Virus record (IMG/VR): IMGVR_UViG_3300042516_005035 | Coordinates: 1 to 20,915 of that record | Length of the DNA: 20,915 bases | From: a virus | Reading direction: 5' to 3' (one strand) | In this document: piece by piece, positions 1 to 8,585 of the stretch | Layout: each line of letters starts with the position of its first letter | Numbering within the stretch: position 1 is the stretch's first letter | Translations under genes and position numbers: made by a program | The notes under the pieces: generated by a model | What the model was told of the DNA's origin: nothing | What the model saw: only the letters and a program-made list of their open reading frames with translations | Databases searched by the model: none

Positions 1-591
1 AGTAAAGACTTAGTTGGAAAAGCTGGTTCTGTAACCATTAATCTTTCCACAAAAGCTATCACGGGAACTGGCACTACATTTTCTACAAGTGGATTTGAAG
101 TAGCGGCTGGTGATGTAATTGTTGTTGGAGCTGGAGCAACTTATGGTCACGCAGTAATTGCTTCGGTAACTAGTAATACTGTTGCATCGGTTGCAACTAC
201 ACAATATTTAATTCCTAACCCAGCAACTGGTCTGATTCCTGCTGGAACCTCATATTTCATCACAGAAAGACCTATTTCATCTCTTGAAAATTCTGTTTAC
301 AGGGCACCAGAAGCAAAATCGGTTGGTGCTGGCGTAAGTACAGCACACTTCACTGGAATTTTTGGTGTCGATAATACCGAGCAAGGAGTTGCTGGAGTAA
401 CAACCGTTGGTGGTAAAGCTTCCGCTTATAAACCAGCACACGCTGGTTGGGTTGGTGTTACAACTTACGTTGACTGCCACGGCAATTTTAGAGTTAAGAC
501 TGAAACTTTAGTTGCTATGGGCAGAGATTCTGCAGGTAGTGGTGGTATCACTAGTGATGCTGATGACGATACTAGATATCCAGATGCCTGA
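1..591 (+). CDS. Probable virion structural protein (5'-truncated by window edge)
   Basis: An open frame runs from the first base to TGA at 589-591, giving 196 residues with no start inside the window, so the gene begins upstream. The protein is rich in Gly, Ala, Thr, Ser and Val with alternating beta-type segments, as in phage particle proteins. The C-terminal part contains HAGWVGVTTYVDCHGNFRVK followed by an acidic tail (DADDDTR). From memory, similar HAGWVGVTTY proteins occur in T4-like cyanophages and are labelled structural; this was not checked by search. The next gene starts 6 bases downstream, so they are probably co-transcribed. The exact particle role (neck, tail or head decoration) cannot be told from sequence. 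Confidence 0.6.
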   Translation, partial: SKDLVGKAGSVTINLSTKAITGTGTTFSTSGFEVAAGDVIVVGAGATYGHAVIASVTSNTVASVATTQYLIPNPATGLIPAGTSYFITERPISSLENSVYRAPEAKSVGAGVSTAHFTGIFGVDNTEQGVAGVTTVGGKASAYKPAHAGWVGVTTYVDCHGNFRVKTETLVAMGRDSAGSGGITSDADDDTRYPDA

Positions 592-597
592 TAATAT

Positions 598-969
598 ATG
601 AGATTTGATGAGTTGAACGAAAGCAATTATATGCTTTTTGCGATTAAATTTTATGATAATCCACAATCAGTTACTAAAGAAGATTTTGATAATGATTTGA
701 AAAGGATACGTTATATAAAAAGATTGCTTAAGAGATATAAAGAAACTGGGGAACTGAAAGTACATCTTATATTAAACCATTTAATTATTTTGTTTAATGT
801 GTTTAATGATGCTACAGTTCCTTTGTTATTTTATAACTTAGAAAGAGATCTTTGGCCGTCTATAAAAAGTTTTATTATATTTTTAAATAGATTACCCGAA
901 TACCCTAAAACAGAAATTGATAGAATAGAAGAAGATAAAAATTGCCTTTCACAACTGCAATCGATCTGA
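598..969 (+). CDS. Conserved-looking phage protein of unknown function
   Basis: A 123-residue protein starting MRFDELNESN and rich in Lys, Arg, Asp and Glu, with predicted helices and a hydrophobic central stretch (HLILNHLIILFNVF). There is no signal peptide and no recognised catalytic motif. The ATG lies 6 bases after the preceding stop. The stop overlaps the next ATG (TGATG), which suggests translational coupling. It resembles small soluble proteins found near structural genes in T4-like cyanophages, but I cannot name a function. Confidence 0.7.
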   Translation: MRFDELNESNYMLFAIKFYDNPQSVTKEDFDNDLKRIRYIKRLLKRYKETGELKVHLILNHLIILFNVFNDATVPLLFYNLERDLWPSIKSFIIFLNRLPEYPKTEIDRIEEDKNCLSQLQSI

Positions 970-1202
970 TGAATAAAGTAGATAAAGTAATCAGTATATT
1001 CCGTAAATTAAAAGAAGAAACTACGGGAATGACAACTGGTAGTTCTGGACCTATTGCTGGATTTAGTGAAAAATCTCCAGCAGCAGGACCTACTTCTGGA
1101 ATCACTCCAGTAATTGGAAAAATGGCAAGAAGAAATATTTATGCTAGTGGTGGAACAGGTTCTCGTAAAAAATGGTTAGATTATTTAAATAATAAAAAAT
1201 AA
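969..1202 (+). CDS. Small phage protein, unknown function
   Basis: This is a 77-residue protein. The ATG at 969 was chosen because it overlaps the preceding TGA in a TGATG junction; an upstream TTG at 942 in the same frame is less likely. The N-terminus (MNKVDKVISIFRKLKEE) is an amphipathic helix. The middle is Gly/Ser/Pro-rich (GSSGPIAGFSEKSPAAGP) and probably disordered, and the C-terminus is basic (SRKKWLDYLNNKK). The layout would suit a small scaffold or accessory structural protein, but this is inference only. Confidence 0.65.
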   Translation: MNKVDKVISIFRKLKEETTGMTTGSSGPIAGFSEKSPAAGPTSGITPVIGKMARRNIYASGGTGSRKKWLDYLNNKK

Positions 1203-1221
1203 AAAAACATTTAGAAGGAAA

Positions 1222-1635
1222 ATGTTCAGTCAAGGATCTAAATTAGCTGTTCTAGAATCAAAACTTGCCATGTATGAAGATCTTTCCCGTGAAATGTTGG
1301 ATAAATTAGAAACTGCTGTACAAAAAATATCAGAAGGAAATAGTCGCATTGCCACAATTTTGGCAAAGCACGATGAAAGAATAGATCAAAATTATAAAAC
1401 TGATCAATTAATTATTAAAATGGTTGATGAACTGAAAGAGGAAAGTAAAGGACATTGTTCTGATTTTAAAGATAGAATTGATAAAATCGAATTGAGATTA
1501 GAAGAGTTTGTAAAATTCCGTTGGATAATAGTTGGAATAGCATTATTTGCATCTTTTGCATTTTCACAGTCTTCGGTTGTTGTGGATATTTTGACACCCG
1601 ATCTCCAACCTGCTAGAATAGAAGCAACTAAATAA
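1222..1635 (+). CDS. Coiled-coil protein with C-terminal membrane segment
   Basis: This 137-residue protein has a good ribosome binding site (GAAGGAA just before the ATG). Residues 1 to about 95 are charged and heptad-like, consistent with a coiled coil. A hydrophobic stretch follows (WIIVGIALFASFAFS), then a short tail. The layout is that of a tail-anchored protein with a long cytoplasmic or periplasmic coiled coil. A shorter protein at 19192 has the same helix-then-membrane plan. Function is unknown; a role in envelope or lysis events is possible but not shown. Confidence 0.7.
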   Translation: MFSQGSKLAVLESKLAMYEDLSREMLDKLETAVQKISEGNSRIATILAKHDERIDQNYKTDQLIIKMVDELKEESKGHCSDFKDRIDKIELRLEEFVKFRWIIVGIALFASFAFSQSSVVVDILTPDLQPARIEATK

Positions 1636-1645
1636 TGCCCTGACA

Positions 1646-2644
1646 ATGGATTTTGTTGACTCCAAATATATTGGATTGATTTCATCTCGCTTGCAAAAAT
1701 TTAAAAGGGTAAAGGTAGATCTCTACAATTTCCGATGCCCTATTTGTGGCGATTCTCAAAAGAACAAAAATAAAACAAGAGGATATATTTACGCAGTTAA
1801 AAATAATACAAATTATAAATGCCACAATTGTGGAGCTAGTTTATCTTTCAATAATTTCCTAAAGGAGTTAGATCCAACTCTCCATAAGCAATATACGATG
1901 GAGAAGTTTAAGGAGGGACATACTGGTAAAAACTTTGTGGTTGAGGAACCTAAATTTAATTTTCAGAAACCAGACTTTTTCACGAAGCGTGAAGATTCAA
2001 AAAACTTGAAAAAGTTAGATCTACCAAAGGCATCTGAAGTGCCTATAGCAAAGGAATATTTGGAGAAAAGAAAGATAGATCCAGAAAAGTTTTACTTCGC
2101 ACACAAATTTAAAGAGTGGGTAAATACTCAGAAAAAAACTTTTAGTAAAATTAATTACGAAGAATCCCGCATAATTATACCTCTATATGATTTTGAAAAT
2201 AATCTAATCGGATTTCAGGGAAGATCACTCTCCCCAAACTCTGTTAAATATATTACTGTGATGTTGAGTGAAGACTCTCCGAAAATTTATGGACTCAATA
2301 CAATTAAAAAGGATGAAACTGTTTATGTTACTGAAGGACCATTTGACAGCACGTTCATTCACAACTCAATTGCTATGTGTGGAGCTGATGCTGATATTAG
2401 TGATCTCGGTTTTAATGGGGTTGTTTGGATTTATGATAACGAACCACGAAATAAAGAGATTGTCGATAGAATTTCAAAAACAATCAATTGTGGAGGGAAA
2501 GTGATTATTTGGCCGAAGAATATCCTCGAAAAGGATATTAATGATATGGTCATCTCTGGACTTAATGTGATGGATGTGTTAGAATCAAATACCTATTCAG
2601 GTTTAGAAGCAAAAATTAAGTTTAACAACTGGAAGAAAATATGA
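1646..2644 (+). CDS. 61: DNA primase, T4 gp61-like
   Basis: This 332-residue protein matches the plan of T4 gp61 primase (about 340 residues), which makes RNA primers for lagging-strand synthesis together with the gp41 helicase. An N-terminal zinc-binding domain has CPIC at residues 31-34 and CHNC at 59-62. A TOPRIM-type catalytic part follows, with the acidic motif VTEGPFDS near residue 229 and WIYDNEP near 260. The linker between them is Lys-rich. The stop overlaps the nrdA ATG by four bases (ATGA), coupling primer synthesis with dNTP supply in one operon. The start at 1646 lies 10 bases after the previous stop and gives a family-like N-terminus. Confidence 0.9.
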   Translation: MDFVDSKYIGLISSRLQKFKRVKVDLYNFRCPICGDSQKNKNKTRGYIYAVKNNTNYKCHNCGASLSFNNFLKELDPTLHKQYTMEKFKEGHTGKNFVVEEPKFNFQKPDFFTKREDSKNLKKLDLPKASEVPIAKEYLEKRKIDPEKFYFAHKFKEWVNTQKKTFSKINYEESRIIIPLYDFENNLIGFQGRSLSPNSVKYITVMLSEDSPKIYGLNTIKKDETVYVTEGPFDSTFIHNSIAMCGADADISDLGFNGVVWIYDNEPRNKEIVDRISKTINCGGKVIIWPKNILEKDINDMVISGLNVMDVLESNTYSGLEAKIKFNNWKKI

Positions 2645-4938
2645 GCAACGGAACACAAGTCGTTAAAAGAAATGGTAAAACTGAAGCACTCGATTTAAAT
2701 AAACTCCATGTTATGGTGGAAGAAGCCTGCAAAGACTTAGCAGGCGTATCAGCATCTCAAGTAGAGATGCAATCGGGTATTCAATTCTATGATGGTATCA
2801 CTACTGCAGAGGTTCAGGAGATTCTGATCCGTTCTGCTTCTGATCTGATTGATCTGGATCACCCAAACTATCAATTCGTCGCTGCTCGCCTACTTCTGTT
2901 CGCTCTCCGCAAGCAGTTGTTTGGACGTATGCACGAATGTCCTACAGTTAAGCAACATGTGATTCGTGCAGTTGATAGAGGTGTCTATGACGCAGAAATC
3001 TTGGATTTGTATACTGATGAGGAATTTGATAAACTTGAGTCGTTTATTGATCATAGTCGTGACTATTTGTTCACTTATGCAGGTCTACGTCAAGTCGTTG
3101 ATAAGTACCTCGTGCAAGATAGAAGTTCTGGAGAACTTTATGAAACGCCACAATTTATGTACCTTTTGATTGCTGCGACAATTTTTTCAAAGTATCCTAA
3201 AGAAACACGTTTAGATTACGTAAAGAAGTACTATGACGCAATCTCAAAGCACAAAATCAACATCCCAACACCAATCATGGCGGGAGTGCGAACACCACTT
3301 AGACAATATGCTAGTTGTGTTCTTGTTGACGTTGATGACACCCTCGATTCTATCTTTAGCAGTGATATGGCTATTGGTAGATACGTTGCACAGAGGGCGG
3401 GAATCGGCATCAACGCTGGTCGAATCCGTGGCATCAACAGCAAAATCCGAGGTGGAGAAGTTCAACACACGGGTGTTGTACCATTTCTCAAGAAGTTTGA
3501 AGCAACTGTCAGATGTTGCACGCAAAACGGCATACGCGGTGGATCCGCGACAGTCCACTTCCCCATCTGGCACCAAGAAATAGAAGACATCCTTGTTCTT
3601 AAAAACAACAAAGGGACCGAAGATAATCGTGTTCGTAAATTAGACTATAGTATCCAAATCTCCAAACTTTTCTATGAACGATTCATCCGCAACGAAGAGA
3701 TTTCTCTCTTCTCTCCCCATGCAGTTCCAGGCCTTTATGATGCTTTTGGTACTGATGGATTTGATGAGTTGTATGTTCGTTATGAACGAGATCAGTCTAT
3801 TCCAAGAAAAACTATCGGCGCTCAAGAACTCTTTTTGGACCTTCTAAAAGAACGTGCAGAAACAGGTCGTCTTTATATTATGAATATCGACCATTGTAAT
3901 TCACACTCATCCTTTATGGATAAAGTTGAGATGAGTAATCTTTGCCAAGAGATTACACTCCCCACAAAACCTATTCAGCATATTGATGATCCAAATGGCG
4001 AAATTGCTCTTTGTATTCTTTCTGCAATTAACGTAGGTAAACTTAAATCTAATGATGAATTAGAAACTCTATGTGATCTTTCTATTCGTTCTCTGGATGA
4101 ATTGATTGATTTTCAAGGATATCCAGTTAAGGCAGCTGAAATTGCAACTAAAGCACGTCGTTCTCTTGGAGTAGGTTATATTGGTCTTGCCCACTTTCTA
4201 GCTAAGCATGGTGTGAAGTATGAGGATCAAAACGCTTCACAATTAGTTCACGACTTAACTGAAGCATTTCAGTATTACCTGATCCAAGCAACAGTCAATC
4301 TTGCAAAAGAAAAGGGTGCCTGCGAATATTCCCATAGAACTAAGTATGGTCAAGGTATTCTGCCAATTGATACCTATAAGAAAGATGTGGATGAAATTGT
4401 TCCTAACGAATTAAAATATGATTGGGAAGGTCTTAGAGCACAGGTCAAACAGTATGGTGTCAGGAACTCAACATTGTCCGCACAGATGCCATCGGAGAGC
4501 AGTTCCGTTGTGTCAAACGCAACTAATGGAATTGAACCACCTCGCGGATACCTGTCCGTTAAGAAATCAAAGAAAGGTCCACTTAAGCAGATTGTTCCCC
4601 AGTATCAAACACTTAAAAACAATTATACGCTTTTGTGGGATATGCCTAGCAATCGTGGGTATATTCATATTGTTGCTGTTATGCAAAAATTCTTTGATCA
4701 AGCTATTTCTGGAAATTGGTCTTACAACCCAGAAAACTATCCAGACAATGAAGTTCCCACTTCAGTAATGGCCCAAGATCTGTTGACTACATATAAGTAC
4801 GGCTGGAAAACCAGCTACTATCAAAATACTTATGACCATAAAACTGATGAGGTTGAAGAGACCCGTCAGTCACTTGAGAATTTAATTTCCGATATTCTAG
4901 AAACGGAGGAGGAAGATTGTGAGTCTTGTAAGATTTAA
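2641..4938 (+). CDS. nrdA: Ribonucleoside-diphosphate reductase, class Ia large subunit
   Basis: The 765-residue alpha subunit reduces ribonucleoside diphosphates to deoxy forms and resembles E. coli NrdA (761 residues) along its whole length. An N-terminal ATP-cone (VVKRNGKTEALDLNKLH) implies allosteric activity control. Active-site residues are visible: the redox pair C226 and C458, the thiyl radical cysteine C435 in SNLCQEITLPTKP with N433 and E437, and the radical-transfer tyrosine pair in SYYQNTYD. The C-terminus ends DCESCKI, a CxxC pair (C760, C763) where E. coli has CESGAC, so the swinging-arm cysteines are spaced more tightly. The ATG overlaps the primase stop. The gene enlarges the dNTP pool for phage DNA synthesis. 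Confidence 0.97.
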   Translation: MSNGTQVVKRNGKTEALDLNKLHVMVEEACKDLAGVSASQVEMQSGIQFYDGITTAEVQEILIRSASDLIDLDHPNYQFVAARLLLFALRKQLFGRMHECPTVKQHVIRAVDRGVYDAEILDLYTDEEFDKLESFIDHSRDYLFTYAGLRQVVDKYLVQDRSSGELYETPQFMYLLIAATIFSKYPKETRLDYVKKYYDAISKHKINIPTPIMAGVRTPLRQYASCVLVDVDDTLDSIFSSDMAIGRYVAQRAGIGINAGRIRGINSKIRGGEVQHTGVVPFLKKFEATVRCCTQNGIRGGSATVHFPIWHQEIEDILVLKNNKGTEDNRVRKLDYSIQISKLFYERFIRNEEISLFSPHAVPGLYDAFGTDGFDELYVRYERDQSIPRKTIGAQELFLDLLKERAETGRLYIMNIDHCNSHSSFMDKVEMSNLCQEITLPTKPIQHIDDPNGEIALCILSAINVGKLKSNDELETLCDLSIRSLDELIDFQGYPVKAAEIATKARRSLGVGYIGLAHFLAKHGVKYEDQNASQLVHDLTEAFQYYLIQATVNLAKEKGACEYSHRTKYGQGILPIDTYKKDVDEIVPNELKYDWEGLRAQVKQYGVRNSTLSAQMPSESSSVVSNATNGIEPPRGYLSVKKSKKGPLKQIVPQYQTLKNNYTLLWDMPSNRGYIHIVAVMQKFFDQAISGNWSYNPENYPDNEVPTSVMAQDLLTTYKYGWKTSYYQNTYDHKTDEVEETRQSLENLISDILETEEEDCESCKI

Positions 4939-4960
4939 AACAGGTTTGGAGGATAAAAAT

Positions 4961-6103
4961 ATGGTCGAGTCTATGACCGTTTTTAATTCTCAGGAGGTAG
5001 ACACCAAAAAGCAACCTATGTTCTTTGGTCAACCACTAGGAATTCAAAGATATGATTCTTACAAATATCCAATCTTCGACAAACTAACGACACAGCAATT
5101 AGGATATTTTTGGAGACCTGAGGAAGTTTCTTTGCAAAAGGATAGGGGAGATTATCAATCTCTTCGTCCAGAACAAAAGCATATTTTTACTAGTAACTTA
5201 AAGTATCAGGTTATGCTTGATTCTGTTCAAGGAAGGGGTCCTGGTATGGCATTTGCTCCATACTGCTCCCTTCCTGAACTGGAAGCGTGTATGAAGGTAT
5301 GGGAGTTTATGGAGATGATCCACTCCCGCTCATACACTTATATTATCAAGAATGTTTATCCAGATCCATCTGAAGTTTTTGATACGATTCTGAAAGAGGA
5401 TCGTATTATGGAGCGGGCCGTTAGTGTTACTGAAGCATATAATGATTTCATTAATAGTGCCCAAAATTATGGAACAAGTGATCTTTGGAAATATGCCCAA
5501 GAACAAGTTCCACAAGCACTAGGAGAACGATATGAACTCAAGCGCAAACTGTTCAGAGCAGTTGCAAATGTTAATATTCTTGAAGGTATTCGCTTTTACG
5601 TCAGTTTTGCTTGCAGTTTTGCATTTGGCGAACTCAAGCTTATGGAAGGAAGTGCAAAGATCATCTCACTAATTGCTAGAGATGAGAATCAGCATCTTGT
5701 TATCACTCAAAACATTTTAAACAAATGGAAAGAGGGTGATGATCCAGATATGGCACGGATTTCAAAAGAGGAAGAACAGTGGGTTTATAGGACATTTGAG
5801 AACGCTGTTAATCAAGAAAAACTTTGGGCAGAGTATCTGTTTAAGGATGGATCTATGATTGGTCTGAATGACAAATTGCTACAGCAGTATGTCGAATGGA
5901 TTGCCAATCGTAGAATGAAGGCAATTGGTTTTCGCCCACTTTATGACATTCCCGCAAAAAATAATCCACTTCCTTGGACTGAGCATTGGATTTCCTCTAA
6001 GGGACTTCAAGTTGCTCCACAAGAAACCGAAGTTGAGTCCTACATAGTAGGTGGGATTAAGCAAGATGTTACCAAAGATACTTTCTCAGGATTCCAATTA
6101 TGA
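4961..6103 (+). CDS. nrdB: Ribonucleoside-diphosphate reductase, class Ia small subunit
   Basis: The 380-residue beta subunit houses the diiron-tyrosyl radical cofactor and partners NrdA. All cofactor residues are present by comparison with E. coli NrdB: D87, E118, H121 and the radical tyrosine Y125 in EMIHSRSYT; the Glu in NILEGIRFY; and Glu and His in ARDENQHL. The C-terminal ETEVESY radical-transfer tyrosine and the FQL tail that docks on NrdA are intact. I chose ATG 4961 because GGAGG lies 8 bases upstream and the N-terminus then matches E. coli in length. A GTG at 4919 overlapping nrdA, also preceded by GGAGGAGG, would add 14 residues. Confidence 0.95.
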   Translation: MVESMTVFNSQEVDTKKQPMFFGQPLGIQRYDSYKYPIFDKLTTQQLGYFWRPEEVSLQKDRGDYQSLRPEQKHIFTSNLKYQVMLDSVQGRGPGMAFAPYCSLPELEACMKVWEFMEMIHSRSYTYIIKNVYPDPSEVFDTILKEDRIMERAVSVTEAYNDFINSAQNYGTSDLWKYAQEQVPQALGERYELKRKLFRAVANVNILEGIRFYVSFACSFAFGELKLMEGSAKIISLIARDENQHLVITQNILNKWKEGDDPDMARISKEEEQWVYRTFENAVNQEKLWAEYLFKDGSMIGLNDKLLQQYVEWIANRRMKAIGFRPLYDIPAKNNPLPWTEHWISSKGLQVAPQETEVESYIVGGIKQDVTKDTFSGFQL

Positions 6104-6227
6104 TGAATGGTGCGAACAGGAGATCCTGAACGCATATAAAGAAGCTGCAGAAAGTGATGAATTCTTGTTCGGTGATTATGATTATGAAAAAGAGTGGTTA
6201 GGTAAAAAGAATGATGATGTAAGTTGA
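6066..6227 (+). CDS. Small acidic protein overlapping the nrdB 3' end
   Basis: A 53-residue open frame starts MLPKILSQDSNYDEWCEQ inside the last 38 bases of nrdB, in another frame, and ends directly before a terminator. It is acidic and aromatic-rich (FLFGDYDYEKEWLG). That composition looks like a real protein, and otherwise 120 bases before the terminator would be empty. The ATG at 6066 is the only ATG in this frame. No domain is recognised. Its position suggests co-expression with the reductase, but nothing in the sequence shows function. Confidence 0.6.
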   Translation: MLPKILSQDSNYDEWCEQEILNAYKEAAESDEFLFGDYDYEKEWLGKKNDDVS

Positions 6228-6228
6228 G

Positions 6229-6253
6229 GAGGGTCTTTTGGCCCTCTTTTTTT
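6229..6253 (+). terminator. Intrinsic terminator after the primase-nrd operon
   Basis: A seven-pair stem (GAGGGTC with GGCCCTC, one G-T pair, loop TTTT) is followed by seven T residues. It lies directly after the stop of the small gene at 6066 and closes the operon. Its T-tract touches the late promoter that follows. Confidence 0.85.
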
Positions 6254-6260
6254 ATAAATA
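6253..6260 (+). promoter_or_regulatory. T4-type late promoter
   Basis: An exact TATAAATA, the consensus recognised by T4-family late sigma factor (gp55), lies 24 bases before the gene at 6285 and directly after a terminator. It should drive the two low-complexity proteins downstream late in infection. An AT-only inverted repeat (TTTATA at 6251, TATAAA at 6265) overlaps it but may be chance. Confidence 0.75.
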
Positions 6261-6284
6261 AAAATATAAAAAAAGAAAGTAAAA

Positions 6285-7547
6285 ATGTCTAGAATTACTG
6301 GTAGTGAAGCAAGATCTTTAGTTGAAGCGTATGCATCAATATATTCTTCTCATGAAAATATTACTGAAGAGATGATCCGAGAAGATTTTAATGAGTCTAT
6401 TAATCTAATTTTAGAAGATGGTTTTGATTTAAGTGACTATACATGGGAAGAAATTTATGATGCTTATTCTGAAACTTTAAATGAAGCAATTCCAGCATTA
6501 CTTGCAGCCCCAGCAGCCGCTGCAGCTATCACTGGTCTTGTAGGTGGCGCTGCTAAATTATATCAAGGTTTTCAACGTAGAAATAGTTCATCTAAATCCG
6601 AACCAGTAGATTATGGTCAAGGTGGAGGTTCTACTTTTGCTTCAACTAGAGAACAAAGATCTAAAGCTGCAGCAGAAAGATTGAGACAGAAGAGAGAAGC
6701 AGAAAAAAAAGTAGAGACTCCAGCGCCATCAACTAGATCAACTTCACCCCGCCCAAGTGTCACTGCAACTAGACCTGCAGGTTCATCTCAAACTACACCA
6801 GGACCATCTCAAAAACCACCAGCAACTCCACCAGCACCAAAACCACCAGAGACTCCACCTACCCCACCTGCTCCACCAAAACCACCAGAGACTCCACCAG
6901 CACCAAAACCACCAGAGACTCCACCTACCCCACCTGCTCCACCAAAACCACCAAAGACTCCAAGTCTTGGATTGAGAAAAGGAGCTGGTGCTTTAGTTAG
7001 AGCAGCTACTAGTCCACAAGCTAAAGGAGCAACAACTGCAGTCACTTCTAATCCCATAACAAGAGGTGTAGTTAAATATGGATCTCTTGGTCTTGGTGGA
7101 GCAACCGCAGCTGCAGATGTTTCTGGGATAAAAGCAGGAAAACCAAGCATTCTACAAGGAGTTGGTGGATTAGCTGTTGGTGGTGTGGGAAATGCTGTTA
7201 AACAAACTGGAAGAGCACTTTCTACGATCCCGACTGCAGGAACACAGTCAACTGGACAAACAATGCAACAATGGGGATCTGGAATTAAAAAATCTGGTAG
7301 TGATATTCAATCAGATAACGAAAAGAAAAAACGCAATTCATCTTCATCTTCATCTTCATCTTCATCTTCACCTTCATCGTCATCAGAACCGACTTGGGGA
7401 ACTCCTAAAGAAGAAATTGATATTTTTGATTTAGTAAAAGATCACCTTTTAGGTGAAGGATATGCTTCAACTGAGGAGCAAGCAAATGCAATTATGGCAA
7501 ATATGAGTCAATCTTGGATAACTTCAATTCTTGAGGAGAATAACTGA
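6285..7547 (+). CDS. Low-complexity (Pro- and Ser-rich) phage protein, possibly virion-associated
   Basis: This 420-residue protein has four parts. Residues 1-70 are acidic and helical (MSRITGSEARSLVEAY, LILEDGFDLSDYTWEEIYD). A hydrophobic Ala/Gly stretch follows (PALLAAPAAAAAITGLVGGAA). The middle is a long disordered linker with PPETPPTPPAPPKP repeats and a Gly/Ala-rich section. The end has a Ser tract and a C-terminal helical module (DIFDLVKDHLLGEGYASTEE, ending SWITSILEENN). The next gene ends in a similar module. Such N- and C-terminal modules recur, from memory, in T4-like cyanophage proteins of unknown or structural role. The stop overlaps the next ATG (TGATG). The upstream late promoter fits a particle or packaging protein; function is not shown. 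Confidence 0.75.
   Translation: MSRITGSEARSLVEAYASIYSSHENITEEMIREDFNESINLILEDGFDLSDYTWEEIYDAYSETLNEAIPALLAAPAAAAAITGLVGGAAKLYQGFQRRNSSSKSEPVDYGQGGGSTFASTREQRSKAAAERLRQKREAEKKVETPAPSTRSTSPRPSVTATRPAGSSQTTPGPSQKPPATPPAPKPPETPPTPPAPPKPPETPPAPKPPETPPTPPAPPKPPKTPSLGLRKGAGALVRAATSPQAKGATTAVTSNPITRGVVKYGSLGLGGATAAADVSGIKAGKPSILQGVGGLAVGGVGNAVKQTGRALSTIPTAGTQSTGQTMQQWGSGIKKSGSDIQSDNEKKKRNSSSSSSSSSSSPSSSSEPTWGTPKEEIDIFDLVKDHLLGEGYASTEEQANAIMANMSQSWITSILEENN
6825..6956 (+). repeat. 66-bp tandem duplication in the Pro-rich linker
   Basis: Two adjacent 66-base units (6825-6890 and 6891-6956) encode 22 residues each of Pro/Ala/Thr/Lys-rich sequence. By eye they differ at one base (GAG versus AAG near the end), which points to a recent duplication by slippage or unequal recombination. 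Confidence 0.9.
7341..7376 (+). repeat. TCTTCA hexanucleotide microsatellite encoding poly-Ser
   Basis: Five perfect TCTTCA units are followed by CCTTCA and a degenerate TCGTCA, coding for a run of serines just before the C-terminal module. The six-base unit keeps frame, so copy number can vary and lengthen or shorten the linker without breaking the gene. Confidence 0.9.
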
Positions 7548-8563
7548 TGAATAATATCAATGAGTCTAAAACCGAATATATTGTTGCTAGAAGAAATGGT
7601 GTACTTGGATCTGCAGTTAAAGATAAAAATGGAAAAATAATTGGTTGGAAGTCTGAAAAAGAGAGACCAATTCCAAATGCCAATAAGTCTGCGTTTTTCA
7701 AAAATGAAAAACCTTCTCTAAGACCAGAAATACAGAGATTTAAACCGGAAACAAAAGCGCAAATTGATGCCAGAGTTGCTGCTTTAAACTCAAAATCTAA
7801 ACCTACCCCACAGGCACCACAGGATCCACAGGCGTCTAAACCCGCCCCAGAGGCACCACAGGCACCTAAACCCGCCTCACAGACACCACAGGCACCTAAA
7901 CCCGCCTCACAGGCACCACAGGCGTCTAAACCCGCCTCAACGCCCGCTAAGACCTCATCATCATCAGCTTCAACCGCAGAAAAGATTAGAGGTGGGTCTG
8001 AGGTGTATAACCGTCAAATAAAGATGGGTGATATTAAGGGAGCAGAAAAAACTGGAATGGATGTTTGGAGAGCAAAATATGCTAATACTCTTGCAAAAAA
8101 TGTAACTCCAAGCGGAACTCAAAAAGGTACAGGTCAAAGTGTAATGGCAAAACAATCTGCCGAACTTCGTGCATTAAGACCTGCACCTCAAGCACCTGGA
8201 AATGAAAAACCAGGTTATTCTGGACCACCAACCCCATCAGCACCTCAAGCACAATCAAACCTAGCAGGGGGTTCTTATTCATCTGGAGCAACTAAACTAA
8301 TGTCACAGAGAACAAAAAATGTATTAGGAGTTAAAGAATCATATGATGCTTTTGATCTTGTTCTAGAGTATCTCTTCTCACAGGGGCACGTAGGAACCTT
8401 AGACGAAGCTCTCTACGTGATGATGGAAATGGATTCTGAGTGTATTAGAAGCATTGCTGAAAATGTTGAGAAAGGACCAATCCTTCCTGGTGAAAAGGGT
8501 AAGAGAGTTTATCCAAAGGGTCAAGAACCAAAACCAACTGGTGCAAAATTACCACCTGTTTGA
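7547..8563 (+). CDS. Low-complexity (Ala/Pro/Lys repeat) phage protein, related to upstream neighbour
   Basis: This 338-residue protein is translationally coupled to the gene at 6285 (TGATG). The N-terminus (MNNINESKTEYIVARRNGVL) is unlike its neighbour. The middle contains 10-residue repeats of the type APQAPKPASQ and Gln/Pro-rich disorder, with a conserved-looking patch (VYNRQIKMGDIKGAEKTGMD). The C-terminal module (YDAFDLVLEYLFSQG, then EALYVMMEM, then IRSIAE) aligns with the end of the upstream protein, followed by a basic tail of about 35 residues. The pair probably arose by module sharing. A virion or packaged protein is plausible but unproven. Confidence 0.75.
   Translation: MNNINESKTEYIVARRNGVLGSAVKDKNGKIIGWKSEKERPIPNANKSAFFKNEKPSLRPEIQRFKPETKAQIDARVAALNSKSKPTPQAPQDPQASKPAPEAPQAPKPASQTPQAPKPASQAPQASKPASTPAKTSSSSASTAEKIRGGSEVYNRQIKMGDIKGAEKTGMDVWRAKYANTLAKNVTPSGTQKGTGQSVMAKQSAELRALRPAPQAPGNEKPGYSGPPTPSAPQAQSNLAGGSYSSGATKLMSQRTKNVLGVKESYDAFDLVLEYLFSQGHVGTLDEALYVMMEMDSECIRSIAENVEKGPILPGEKGKRVYPKGQEPKPTGAKLPPV
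7831..7940 (+). repeat. 30-bp tandem repeats in the Ala/Pro/Lys linker
   Basis: Three full 30-base units (7831, 7861, 7891) and part of a fourth (7921) encode APQAPKPASQ-type decapeptides. Units differ at a few positions (GCACCT versus GCGTCT), so they are older than the 66-bp duplication upstream. Confidence 0.85.
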
Positions 8564-8585
8564 TATAAAGATCATAACATAATTC

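Noticed and set aside
3244-3576. Open frames on both strands inside nrdA
   Set aside because: They lie wholly within the well-conserved reductase gene and have no protein-like features.
6809-7150. Minus-strand Gly/Val-rich open frame opposite the Pro-rich repeats
   Set aside because: Its repeats are the mirror of the CCA-rich coding repeats on the plus strand; no ribosome binding site or promoter.
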